Below, piece by piece: positions 42,702 through 50,284 of a stretch of 64,000 nt of DNA; within the stretch, counting starts at the first letter, position 1; each line of letters begins with the position of its first letter. A program made the translations under genes and the position numbers. Source of the DNA: Micromonospora peucetia (GTDB lineage: Bacteria > Actinomycetota > Actinomycetes > Mycobacteriales > Micromonosporaceae); the NCBI RefSeq assembly GCF_900091625.1, contig NZ_FMIC01000002.1, positions 496,001 to 560,000 of the forward strand. Direction: 5' to 3'. The notes beneath the pieces are model-generated. The model searched no databases and had not been told where the DNA came from. It was given only the letters and a program-made list of their open reading frames with translations.

Positions 42702-42754
42702 AAGGAAGGGCCCCCTGTTACGCCTGGCGCGGCGGTTCCAAAGGGCCCTTCCTT
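42702..42754. repeat. Dispersed palindrome family B, copy 2
   Basis: Perfect 12-bp arms, aaggaagggccc at 42702-42713 and gggcccttcctt at 42743-42754, around a 29-base centre containing tgttacgcctggcg. It lies between the secreted-protein gene and moxR, both on the minus strand, 11 bases beyond the secreted-protein stop. Compare the copy at 14800-14846. Confidence 0.8.
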
Positions 42755-42765
42755 GCATCTGTGGG

Positions 42766-43290
42766 TCAGTTGGCGACGACCAGGTGGAAGGGCCGGTCGG
42801 ACGGGCCTCCGGACGAGTTGCGGGTCTGGACGAAGACCGCGTTCGGCGTCTGGAGCCGCGGCGCGACGGAGATCTCGCCGCCCGGCGGCACGTTGAACGG
42901 GTCGATGGTGCCGATGGTCGCGTGGATCGCCTTCAGCGAGACGTTGTAGTTGAACAGGACCTGGTACTGCCCGGGGCCGTACCGGGTGGCGGACACCACC
43001 TCGGGCGAGCCGCGGAGCAGGATGCCGCCGCTGGTGACGGCGGCGGACGCGACGGTGCCCGGCGTGGTCGCCAGCGCGGACGGGCCCTGCGCCAGCGCGG
43101 CCTTGGCCTTGGCGGCCTCGGCGGGGGTCACGGCGGGCTGGCTGCCGGAGCCGGGCTGACGGGCCGGCTGGGCAACCTCGGCGGGCGTCTGCGCCGCCGG
43201 CTGGGCGACGGCGATCCCGCCTCCGGCCAGGGTGAGCGCCAGCGCGGCGAAGGCCACCGCCACCGCCTTGCGTCGGAAGAGTGTGGTCAT
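42766..43290 (-). CDS. Secreted hypothetical protein
   Basis: 174 residues from the ATG at 43290, which has AAAAGGGAGACC just upstream; the longer frame to 43449 lacks a ribosome site. A signal peptide (MTTLFRRKAVAVAFAALALT ... GIAVAQPA) is followed by a Pro/Ala/Gln-rich linker and a compact C-terminal domain (ILLRGSPEVVSATRYGPGQY, VLFNYNVSLKAIHATIG, and an ending with FVQTRNSSGGPSDRPFHLVV). Family unknown; the C-terminal part looks like a small beta sandwich. Probably extracellular or wall-associated. Confidence 0.75.
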   Translation of the reverse strand: MTTLFRRKAVAVAFAALALTLAGGGIAVAQPAAQTPAEVAQPARQPGSGSQPAVTPAEAAKAKAALAQGPSALATTPGTVASAAVTSGGILLRGSPEVVSATRYGPGQYQVLFNYNVSLKAIHATIGTIDPFNVPPGGEISVAPRLQTPNAVFVQTRNSSGGPSDRPFHLVVAN

Positions 43291-43638
43291 GACAGGTCTC
43301 CCTTTTGTTGACCGTGCAGATTCGACCGCTCCCACCGATCGCGGGACGGCTGATTTCCATTTCTTGGGCCGAGGAGAAAAGAGCGACAACCGCCTGGAAG
43401 CCCGCACTTCAGGCCGCACCCTAGATGTTGTCATCTCAACAATTTCCACCAGCCCTGAGCAGGCATTACTACTCAGAGCTTCGACGTCTCAACCCAATGG
43501 AACGTAGCACCGCAAAAAGCCAGACGTCAATAGTTGATCACACCTTGTCAATCGCCTGGACCTGCGTCGCTGAATTGTGAAAAGCGAGGGTTGAAACACT
43601 CACAAATATGTGGCGCACACATGATCGGGGCCGCTGGC
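43291..43638. other. Relatively AT-rich non-coding region upstream of the secreted protein
   Basis: About 350 bases with markedly lower GC than the surroundings and no credible gene on either strand. It should contain the promoter of the secreted-protein gene and forms the left target flank of the IS5-type insertion. The composition could reflect foreign DNA or a long regulatory region. I see no named motif. Confidence 0.55.
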
Positions 43639-43640
43639 TA

Positions 43641-44518
43641 AGGGACGTCTCGTAACTGGGTGAAGGCGTTGCCTGGGACGGGGTCGGCGGTCAGCCGGCG
43701 AGGATGATGTTGTGGAGGTTGGCGATGCCGGAAGCGGCGTCGGCCAATGTGTGGGCGGCGCGGCGGTAGTCGCGCAGGATCTTGAAGCACTTCATCCTGG
43801 CCAGGGCGTGTTCGACCCCCGCTCGGACGGTGCGGTGTTCGACGTTGAGGGCTTCCTTCCAGGTCGGCAGCGAGCTGCCGTCGGCGGGCTTGCGGTACGG
43901 CATGATCACCTCGGGGTTACCTCGGTAGCCGCCGTCGGCCATCACCGGCCGCCCGTTCAGCTTCTGGTCGATGTCTGAGGTGCGGTAGACGATCGTGTCG
44001 TTGCGGTTGCCCGGCTGCGGATCGCCAACGGCGATGACCAGGCGGGTGCTGGCGTCGATGGCGACCTGCAGGTTCGTCGAGTAGCGGTAGTTCTTGCTGC
44101 GGGCGGCCAGGCGGTGATCGCGGGTGGGGATCAGGGTGCCGTCGACGATGGCGATCTGTTCGACCGGCCGTTTACGCACTGGTGCCAGGGCCAGTAGCGG
44201 CGCGAGGGTGTCGATGACCCGGTGCGCCGCGGAGTGCGACACCCCGAACAGCGGGCCGATCTGCCGCATCGTCAGGTTCGTACGCCAGTAGGCGGCCACC
44301 AGCAACACCCGATCCGGGAGGTCGAGGGCCCACTGCCGGCCCGGCCGGCCGTCGGCGATGCCGTCACCGCCGCGCTCGGCGACCAGCCGGACCAGCCTGC
44401 GGAACTGGGCGGGCTGCAACCCGGTGAACGGAAAGACCCACTCCGGACGGGCTGCCGAGATCACCTGCACCCCACCATGATCCACGATGGACGCGAGACC
44501 CAGTTACGAGACGTCCCT
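43641..44518 (-). mobile_element. IS5-type insertion sequence with 21-bp terminal inverted repeats
   Basis: agggacgtctcgtaactgggt at 43641-43661 is the exact reverse complement of 44498-44518. TA flanks both ends (43639-43640 and 44519-44520), consistent with a TA or TNA-type target duplication as in the IS5/IS427 groups. 878 bases with one complete DDE transposase gene; no sign of decay, so transposition may be recent. Confidence 0.92.
43691..44485 (-). CDS. IS5-family DDE transposase
   Basis: 264 residues. An N-terminal helix-turn-helix (LTMRQIGPLFGVSHSAAHRV, about residues 71-90) is followed by a DDE domain with Asp115 (IAIVDGTLIPTRD), Asp184 (PVMADGGYRGN) and Glu225 (TVRAGVEHALARMK). The frame is intact. 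It fills most of the element between the inverted repeats and is transcribed away from the right end. Confidence 0.94.
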   Translation of the reverse strand: MDHGGVQVISAARPEWVFPFTGLQPAQFRRLVRLVAERGGDGIADGRPGRQWALDLPDRVLLVAAYWRTNLTMRQIGPLFGVSHSAAHRVIDTLAPLLALAPVRKRPVEQIAIVDGTLIPTRDHRLAARSKNYRYSTNLQVAIDASTRLVIAVGDPQPGNRNDTIVYRTSDIDQKLNGRPVMADGGYRGNPEVIMPYRKPADGSSLPTWKEALNVEHRTVRAGVEHALARMKCFKILRDYRRAAHTLADAASGIANLHNIILAG

Positions 44519-44569
44519 TAAGCACTCGACCGGACCGCCCCCGGTGGGCGGAGCCACTATCCTCCAGCC

Positions 44570-45565
44570 GTGATCACCGAGGCCCCCCGACGGGCGACGA
44601 AGCACCGGACGACGCGGCTACGGACCGCGCTCTGCTGGGCCGCCGTCGCACCCGGAGTCGCCTGGGCGGCCGTACGCCTCGGCGGCCTCGACCGGGGGCC
44701 GTTGGTGCAACTGCTCGCCTTCACCCCGTACGCCGCCGCTGGGAGCCTGCTGCCACTGGTGCTCGCGCTCGCCCTGCGGCGCCGCTGGCCGGCGGTGGTC
44801 GCGGCGCTGGCCATGGCGACCCTGGTGGCTGTGGTGGCGCCTCGGGCCCTGCCGTCCGACCAGCCCCCGGCCACCGGGCCGACGGTGCGGCTGCTGACCG
44901 CCAACCTGCTCGCCGGGGCCGGTGACACGCGGGCGCTGGTCGACCTGGTCCGGCGCCACCGGGTGGACGTGCTCGCCGTGCAGGAATTCACCCCGGACGC
45001 CGAGGCGGAGCTGGACCTGCTCGGCCTGGACCGGCTGCTCCCCCACCGGCAGCTCGGCCCGCAGCTCGGCACCGTCGGCTCCGGCCTCTACGCGCGGTTC
45101 CCGATCGGCGAGGGCGGCGTCCGGCGCAATCGCGGCGGCTGGGGCTTCGACCAGGCCTACGGCACGGTGTCGGTGCCCGGGGCGCCGGCGGTACGGGTCG
45201 AGTCGGCGCACCCGTCGGCCCCGTACGCGGTGGACCAGGTCGGCCACTGGCGCGCCGACCTGGCGGCACAGCCGCCCGCCACCCCGGACGGGCCGCTGCG
45301 GATCCTCGCCGGCGACTTCAACGCCACCCTCGACCACGCTCCGCTGCGCGCCCTGCTGGACACCGGCTACGTCGACGCCGCCGACCAGGTCGGCGCGGGC
45401 CTGGTCGGCACCTGGGGGCCATACGACGGGGACCCGATCCCGCCGGTGACCATCGACCACGTCCTGGTCGACCGGCGGATAGCCGTGCGGGCGGTGGCCG
45501 TGCACCGGATGCCGGGCAGCGACCACCGTGCCGTCCTGGCCGAGCTGCGCCTCCCGGCCGGGTGA
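44570..45565 (+). CDS. Membrane-anchored endonuclease/exonuclease/phosphatase-family protein
   Basis: 331 residues from a GTG at 44570. Three hydrophobic segments (around residues 20-35, 45-65 and 70-88) precede an EEP domain: VRLLTANLLAGAGDTRALVD, VDVLAVQEFTPDAEAELDLL, VRVESAHPSAP, RILAGDFNATLDHAPLRALL, TIDHVLVDRRI and GSDHRAVLAELRLP. All catalytic positions are present. This is the common actinobacterial 'endonuclease/exonuclease/phosphatase' membrane family, with unknown substrate. It starts 52 bases right of the IS5 element, which may have displaced or altered its promoter. Confidence 0.9.
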   Translation: MITEAPRRATKHRTTRLRTALCWAAVAPGVAWAAVRLGGLDRGPLVQLLAFTPYAAAGSLLPLVLALALRRRWPAVVAALAMATLVAVVAPRALPSDQPPATGPTVRLLTANLLAGAGDTRALVDLVRRHRVDVLAVQEFTPDAEAELDLLGLDRLLPHRQLGPQLGTVGSGLYARFPIGEGGVRRNRGGWGFDQAYGTVSVPGAPAVRVESAHPSAPYAVDQVGHWRADLAAQPPATPDGPLRILAGDFNATLDHAPLRALLDTGYVDAADQVGAGLVGTWGPYDGDPIPPVTIDHVLVDRRIAVRAVAVHRMPGSDHRAVLAELRLPAG

Positions 45566-45583
45566 AGCCCCAGCCGGGCCGGT

Positions 45584-47164
45584 TCAGACGCGGGCGCGGT
45601 CGAGGCCGTAGGTGAGCGCGTCGACGAGGGCGTGCCAGGACGCCTCGACGACGTTGGGGTGCACGCCGACCGTGGTCCAGTCCCGGCCGGTGCCGTCGGC
45701 GGTCTCCAGCAGCACCCGGGTCACCGCGCCGGTGCCGTGGGTGCCCTCCAGGATCCGCACCTTGTAGTCGGCCAGCTCGAAGTCGCGCAGCTCCGGGTAG
45801 TGCCGGGTCAGCCCGGCCCGCAGCGCCTCGTCCAGGGCGTTGACCGGACCGTTGCCCTCCGCGGTGGCGATGACCCGCTCCCCACGTACGCGGATCTTGA
45901 CGGTCGCCTCGGAGACCACCGCGCCGTCCTCCCGGTGCTCGACCAGCACCCGGTACGACTCCAGCGCGAACGGCCTGGCGGGCGCGGTGTCCAGCTCCGA
46001 GCGGACCAGCAGCTCGAACGACGCGTCGGCGGCCTCGAACGACCAGCCGCCGGCCTCCAACTCCTTGACCCGCCGGGTGACCCGTGACAGCGCCTCCGGA
46101 TGGCCGGCCAGGTCCAGGCCGAGCTCGCGGCTCTTGAGCTCGACGCTGGCCCGGCCGGCCATCTCGGTGATGAGGATCCGCATGTCGTTGCCCACCACCT
46201 GTGGGTCCACGTGGTTGTAGAGCAGCGGATCCACTTTGATCGCGCTCGCGTGCAGCCCCGCCTTGTGGGCGAAGGCCGCAGCCCCGACGTAGGCCTGGTG
46301 GGTGTCGGGGGCGATGTTGGCGATCTCGGCGATGGCGTGGGAGACCCGCACCATCTGCCCCAGGCAGCCCTCCGGTAGGACGGGCAGCCCGAGCTTGAGC
46401 TGGAGGTTGGCGACGACGGCGAAGATGTCCGCGTTGCCGGGGCGCTCGCCGTAGCCGTTGGCGGTGCCCTGGAAGTGGCGTACCCCCGCCTCCACGGCGG
46501 CGACGGTGTTGGCCACGGCGCAGGCCGTGTCGTTCTGGCAGTGGATGCCGAGCAGTTCCGGGCCGACGCCCAGCCGCGCGGTCAGGTCGGCGATGGCGGC
46601 GGTCACCTGGGAGGGCAGCATCCCGCCGTTGGTGTCACAGAGCACCATCCGTTCGGCGCCCGCGGCGAGCGCGGTCTCCACCACGGCGGCGGTGTACGCC
46701 GGATCGAACCGGTAGCCGTCGAAGAAGTGCTCCCCGTCGACGAAGACCCGGCGTCCCTCGGCCACCAGGTGCGTCACCGTGTCGTGGATCATCGCCAGGT
46801 TCTCGGCCGCGGTGGTGCGCAGCGCCCGCTCGACGTGCCGCAGGTCCGCCTTGGCGACCAGGGCGACGGCCGGCGTCTGCGCGTCGAGCAGGCCGCGGAC
46901 CTGCGGGTCCTCGCCGACGGCCAGCCCGGCCCGTCGGGTGGCCCCGAACGCGACCAGCAGCGCGTGTCTCAGGTCGAGTTCGGTGCGCGCCCGGCGGAAG
47001 AACTCGGTGTCCTTCGGCACGGCGCCCGGCCAGCCACCCTCGATGAAGCCGACCCCGAACTCGTCGAGCAGCCGGGCCACCGCGAGCTTGTCGACCACCG
47101 AGTAGCTGAGCCCCTCACGCTGGGCGCCGTCGCGCAGCGTGGTGTCGTACACCTGGAACGTCAT
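45584..47164 (-). CDS. cimA: (R)-citramalate synthase
   Basis: Condenses pyruvate and acetyl-CoA to citramalate, opening a threonine-independent route to isoleucine; related to LeuA. 526 residues: FQVYDTTLRDGAQREGLSYS, the HMGL metal/catalytic motif, IHCQNDTACAVANTVAAVEA and the second metal pair, HFQGTANGYGERPGNAD and the LeuA_dimer domain from about residue 390. An AAAGGAC ribosome site precedes the ATG. Family members of this length are annotated citramalate synthase; discrimination from 2-isopropylmalate or homocitrate synthase is by overall similarity. A leader peptide and attenuator lie directly upstream. Confidence 0.92.
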   Translation of the reverse strand: MTFQVYDTTLRDGAQREGLSYSVVDKLAVARLLDEFGVGFIEGGWPGAVPKDTEFFRRARTELDLRHALLVAFGATRRAGLAVGEDPQVRGLLDAQTPAVALVAKADLRHVERALRTTAAENLAMIHDTVTHLVAEGRRVFVDGEHFFDGYRFDPAYTAAVVETALAAGAERMVLCDTNGGMLPSQVTAAIADLTARLGVGPELLGIHCQNDTACAVANTVAAVEAGVRHFQGTANGYGERPGNADIFAVVANLQLKLGLPVLPEGCLGQMVRVSHAIAEIANIAPDTHQAYVGAAAFAHKAGLHASAIKVDPLLYNHVDPQVVGNDMRILITEMAGRASVELKSRELGLDLAGHPEALSRVTRRVKELEAGGWSFEAADASFELLVRSELDTAPARPFALESYRVLVEHREDGAVVSEATVKIRVRGERVIATAEGNGPVNALDEALRAGLTRHYPELRDFELADYKVRILEGTHGTGAVTRVLLETADGTGRDWTTVGVHPNVVEASWHALVDALTYGLDRARV

Positions 47165-47183
47165 CAGGGAGTCCTTTCGAGAG

Positions 47184-47216
47184 CAACAAAAAGACCTCCC
47201 GCGGTGCGGGAGGTCT
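47184..47216 (-). terminator. Attenuator-type intrinsic terminator before cimA
   Basis: On the minus strand a perfect 10-bp stem (AGACCTCCCG / CGGGAGGTCT, 5-base loop, 47192-47216) is followed by TTTTTGTT. It ends 20 bases before the cimA ATG, in the leader rather than after a gene, and lies 30 bases downstream of the leader-peptide stop. A second GC-rich stem can form between them (GCGCGC near 47243-47248 with GCGCGC near 47217-47222). This is the classic layout for transcription attenuation. Such U-runs are rare elsewhere in the window. Confidence 0.85.
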
Positions 47217-47246
47217 GCGCGCTCGGCGGAGGGAGAGGCCGGCGCG

Positions 47247-47279
47247 CTAGGTGCGAATAATCAGGTGGGTGCTGGTCAC
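47247..47279 (-). CDS. Leader peptide for cimA attenuation (MTSTHLIIRT)
   Basis: A ten-codon frame, GTG to TAG, reads M-T-S-T-H-L-I-I-R-T. It contains Leu-Ile-Ile, with both Ile as ATT although Ile in neighbouring genes is almost always ATC. It precedes an intrinsic terminator upstream of cimA, a gene of isoleucine synthesis. A ribosome stalled on scarce charged tRNA-Ile would be well placed to alter folding of the downstream RNA. Inferred from layout; not demonstrated. The start context lacks a strong ribosome site and may be leaderless. Confidence 0.7.
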   Translation of the reverse strand: MTSTHLIIRT

Positions 47280-47503
47280 GATCGCCACTCTGCCACCCGG
47301 ACCCCCGTTTTGGGAGGCAGAACCCACATGGCGGGACGGTGACAGAGGGTCGCGGTACCGCACCGAGGGCGGTTCGCCAGCACAACGCGCCGCTCGTGAT
47401 CGACTTCACAAGTCACCCGGCCGCCACCAGGCAGAAACGACGGTGCGGAAGAATCTGGAACTGATCCAGTTTATCGGCCTCGTGCCGCTGCCAAGGAGGA
47501 CCT

Positions 47504-48064
47504 GTGCTCACTGTCGGTGACCGCTTCCCCGAGTACGAACTCACCGCCTGCGTGTCGCTGGACGCCGACAAGGCGTTCGAGTCGATCAACCACAAGTCCC
47601 ACCAGGGCAAGTGGCGGGTCGTCTTCTTCTGGCCGAAGGACTTCACCTTCGTCTGCCCGACCGAGATCGCGGAGTTCGGCCGGCTGAACGAGGAGTTCGC
47701 CGACCGCGACGCCCAGGTCCTCGGCGTGTCGGTGGACAACGAGTTCGTCCACCACGCGTGGCGCAAGGACCACCCGGACCTGCGCGACCTCCCGTTCCCG
47801 ATGCTCAGCGACATCAAGCGCGAGCTGACCGCCGACTGCGGCGTGCTCGGCGAGGACGGCGTGGCCCAGCGGGCCACCTTCATCGTCGACCCGGACAACG
47901 AGATCCAGTTCGTCATGGTGACCGCCGGTTCGGTCGGCCGGAACGTCTCCGAGGTGCTGCGGGTGCTCGACGCCCTGCAGACCGACGAGCTCTGCCCGTG
48001 CAACTGGAACAAGGGCGGCGACACCCTGGACGCCACCAAGCTCCTCGCCGGCGCCGGAGCCTGA
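47504..48064 (+). CDS. ahpC: Alkyl hydroperoxide reductase AhpC (peroxiredoxin)
   Basis: 186 residues from a GTG with AAGGAGGA just upstream. The peroxidatic cysteine is in KDFTFVCPTEIAEFGRLNEE (about residue 50); the C-terminal CPCNWNKGGDTLDATKLL (about 164-166) carries resolving cysteines, as in mycobacterial AhpC, which uses AhpD as reductant. ahpD follows directly. Regulation by OxyR or a similar sensor is typical; no regulator gene is adjacent. The 224 bases upstream, shared with the divergent cimA leader, contain the promoter. Confidence 0.97.
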   Translation: MLTVGDRFPEYELTACVSLDADKAFESINHKSHQGKWRVVFFWPKDFTFVCPTEIAEFGRLNEEFADRDAQVLGVSVDNEFVHHAWRKDHPDLRDLPFPMLSDIKRELTADCGVLGEDGVAQRATFIVDPDNEIQFVMVTAGSVGRNVSEVLRVLDALQTDELCPCNWNKGGDTLDATKLLAGAGA

Positions 48065-48066
48065 CC

Positions 48067-48597
48067 ATGGGCCTGGACGTCATCAAGGCGGCTCTGCCCG
48101 AGTACGCCAAGGACATCAAGCTCAACCTCAGCTCCACCATCGCCACCAGCACGCTGAAGCCGGAGCAGGCCTGGGGCACCGCCCTGGCCTGTGCCGTCGC
48201 GGCGCGCAACCCGGTGGTGCTGCGCGAGATCGCGGCCGAGGCGGCCAGCCACCTCGGACCGGAGGCGGTCGAGGCGGCCAAGGGCGCCGCCGCGATCATG
48301 GCGATGAACAACGTCTACTACCGGGCCAAGCACCTGATCGGCGACGATCAGTACCAGTCGATCCCGGCCCGACTGCGGATGCAGATCATCGCCAAGCCGG
48401 GCGTCGACAAGGCCGACTTCGAGCTGTGGTGCCTGGCGGTCTCGGCGATCACCGGCTGCGGGGTCTGCCTGGAGTCGCACGAGAAGACCCTGCGCAACGC
48501 GGGCTTCAGCCGCGAGCAGGTGCACGAGGGGCTGCGCATCGCCGCCGTCGTGCACGCCGCCGCGGTCACCCTGGACGCCCAGGCCGCGCTCGCCTGA
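48067..48597 (+). CDS. ahpD: Alkyl hydroperoxidase AhpD
   Basis: 176 residues starting MGLDVIKAALPEYAKDIKLN, 2 bases after the ahpC stop. The CxxC redox pair is in SAITGCGVCLESHEKTLRNA (about residues 131-134), with the Glu and His of the proton relay (ESHEKTL) present. AhpD receives reducing equivalents from lipoylated dihydrolipoamide succinyltransferase in mycobacteria and re-reduces AhpC. The pair forms one operon. Confidence 0.97.
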   Translation: MGLDVIKAALPEYAKDIKLNLSSTIATSTLKPEQAWGTALACAVAARNPVVLREIAAEAASHLGPEAVEAAKGAAAIMAMNNVYYRAKHLIGDDQYQSIPARLRMQIIAKPGVDKADFELWCLAVSAITGCGVCLESHEKTLRNAGFSREQVHEGLRIAAVVHAAAVTLDAQAALA

Positions 48598-48608
48598 CGC
48601 GTACGCCC

Positions 48609-48645
48609 CGACGGGCCGGAGCCGCACCGCGGCCCCGGCCCGTCG
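48609..48645 (+). terminator. ahpCD terminator hairpin
   Basis: cgacgggccgg at 48609-48619 pairs perfectly with ccggcccgtcg at 48635-48645, 11 bases after the ahpD stop. No T-run. Confidence 0.7.
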
Positions 48646-48769
48646 CCGTCTCCAGTGGCGGCCCCGGCTGCCCGCCGTTTCCGGTGGCGACCGCCCGGGT
48701 AGCTCCTCGAAGAGACGAGACACCCGGACCGGCGAGACGACTGGCGACAGTCGGGGCAGGAGTTGTCAG

Positions 48770-49228
48770 ATGGACAGGCTCGACCCGCACAGCACCCACG
48801 GCAGCCCGGACCCGCTACGCGGCGGCGGCCAGGGCGAGTTCGCCGGGAGCGCCCCGCCCGGCACGTTCGACCCGTGGCGTTACCGGGACACCGCGAGGAT
48901 CGCCGACGCCGACCTGGTCGGCTACAAGGTCGAGGCCACCGACGGCGGCATCGGCAAGATCGACAGCGCCAGCCACGAGGTCAACGACAGCTACCTGGTG
49001 GTGGACACCGGGCCGTGGATCTTCGGCCGGAAGGTCATGATCCCGGCCGGCACCGTCAACCACGTCGACCACGACGAGCGCAAGGTGTACGTCGACCGGA
49101 GCAAGGACCAGATCAAGGCCGCCCCGGAGTACGACGAGACCGCCGACACCGACCCCACCTACCGGGACCGGCTCGGCGGCTACTACGACGAGACGTACTC
49201 GGCCATCCCGCCCGGCACCGCCCGCTAG
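48770..49228 (+). CDS. PRC-barrel domain protein
   Basis: 152 residues. After a Gly/Pro-rich N-terminus, a PRC-barrel core reads ADLVGYKVEATDGGIGKIDS, YLVVDTGPWIFGRKVMIPAG and VDHDERKVYVDRSKDQIKAA, followed by an acidic, Tyr-rich tail (GGYYDETYSAIPPGTA). PRC-barrel proteins of this stand-alone type are frequently stress-associated in actinobacteria; the partner is unknown. AGGAGTTGTCAG precedes the ATG. A strong hairpin follows the stop. Confidence 0.9.
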   Translation: MDRLDPHSTHGSPDPLRGGGQGEFAGSAPPGTFDPWRYRDTARIADADLVGYKVEATDGGIGKIDSASHEVNDSYLVVDTGPWIFGRKVMIPAGTVNHVDHDERKVYVDRSKDQIKAAPEYDETADTDPTYRDRLGGYYDETYSAIPPGTAR

Positions 49229-49244
49229 CCGACACCGGCGCGCG

Positions 49245-49273
49245 ACGGCCTCCCGTGGATCGCGGGAGGCCGT
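49245..49273 (+). terminator. Terminator hairpin after the PRC-barrel gene
   Basis: acggcctcccg at 49245-49255 pairs with cgggaggccgt at 49263-49273, followed by taccgt. It lies 17 bases after the stop and 13 bases before the next gene's GTG, so the phosphatase may have its own start just beyond it or be expressed by read-through. Confidence 0.75.
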
Positions 49274-49285
49274 TACCGTGTCAGC

Positions 49286-50023
49286 GTGGACGCCACCGAG
49301 GTCGGTCGCAGGATCCCCTTCTCCGCGATGTTCAACTTCCGTGACGTGGGCGGGCACTCCGGCCACGACGGTCGCACGGTGCGCCGGGGGCGGCTCTACC
49401 GCTCCGACTCGCTGCACCGTATCGACGACACCGACCGGGAGGCGTTCGCCGCCCTCGGCATTCGCACGGTCATCGACCTGCGCCGCCCGTACGAAGTGGA
49501 ACGCGACGGCCGCGTCCCCCACTTCGACGGCCTGACCTGGCGCAACATCCACCCGGAGCACGCGGAGTGGGGCGAGCGGCCCTACCGTCCCGGCACCGAC
49601 CTGGCCCGCTACCTGGCCGACCGGTACGCCGACCTCGCCGAGACCGGCACCGTCGGGATCGCCGAGGCGATCGGACTGATCGCCGACTCCGCCAACACCC
49701 CCGCGGTCGTGCACTGTGTCGCCGGCAAGGACCGCACGGGCATCGTCTGTGGGCTCACCCTCGCGGTGCTCGGTGTCGGTGACGACGACATCGTCGCCGA
49801 CTACGCCCTGAGCACCGAGGCCGGCGAGCGGTACCGCGCCTGGTTCGAGGCCACCGGCCGGAAGACCGGGCAGATCCTGCCGGTGCTGACCTGCCCCGCC
49901 GAGGCCATGACGCTCTTCCTCGCCGAACTGCGGGAGGCGCACGGCTCGATCGAGGGCTACCTGCACCACGCCGGCGTCACCGAGCCCCAACTCGCCGCCC
50001 TCCGCACCCACCTCCTGACCTAA
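49286..50023 (+). CDS. Tyrosine/dual-specificity protein phosphatase (Y_phosphatase3 type)
   Basis: 245 residues from a GTG. The N-terminal FNFRDVGGHSGHDGRTVRRG and RLYRSDSLHRIDDTDREAF, then IRTVIDLRRPYEVERDG, lead to the P-loop HCVAGKDRTGIVCGL (Cys and Arg of the CX5R motif, about residues 142-151). This is the PtpB-like family of mycobacteria, which acts on phosphotyrosine and in some members phosphoinositides. Here no secretion signal is visible, and physiological substrates cannot be inferred. Confidence 0.92.
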   Translation: MDATEVGRRIPFSAMFNFRDVGGHSGHDGRTVRRGRLYRSDSLHRIDDTDREAFAALGIRTVIDLRRPYEVERDGRVPHFDGLTWRNIHPEHAEWGERPYRPGTDLARYLADRYADLAETGTVGIAEAIGLIADSANTPAVVHCVAGKDRTGIVCGLTLAVLGVGDDDIVADYALSTEAGERYRAWFEATGRKTGQILPVLTCPAEAMTLFLAELREAHGSIEGYLHHAGVTEPQLAALRTHLLT

Positions 50024-50050
50024 CTCGACGCCCCGCCCCGCGCTGTGCCG

Positions 50051-50119
50051 CGATCTTGCAGTTTCTGCCCCGGAAATGCGCAGTATGGACGAAATATCCG
50101 GGCGTAAAGTGCAAGATCG
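50051..50119. repeat. Dispersed palindrome family A, copy 2
   Basis: cgatcttgcagttt at 50051-50064 pairs with aaagtgcaagatcg at 50106-50119 (one mismatch), and an inner gccccgga/atccgggc pairing extends the stem. It lies between the convergent phosphatase and ilvE genes, as copy 1 (6540-6609) lies between two convergent genes, and like copy 1 is followed by GC-rich tandem DNA. Confidence 0.8.
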
Positions 50120-50205
50120 GCGCGCGGTGGGATGGGGCGGGGCAGCGCGGTGGGATGGGGCGGGGCAGCGGAGCGGTGGGTGGGTGGGTGGGCGGCATGG
50201 TGGTT
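50120..50205. repeat. G-rich tandem tract beside palindrome A copy 2
   Basis: gcgcggtgggatggggcggg is repeated twice with small changes, followed by gtgggtgggtgggtggg. No gene. Runs of three or more G at short spacing could form G-quadruplex structures on the plus strand. Confidence 0.65.
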
Positions 50206-50284
50206 TGGCGACGACGCCCCCGCGCCGGGGGCGCGAGGGCGTCGTCGGTCGTACGTTCAGGTCAGAGAGGTCGTACGTTCAGGG

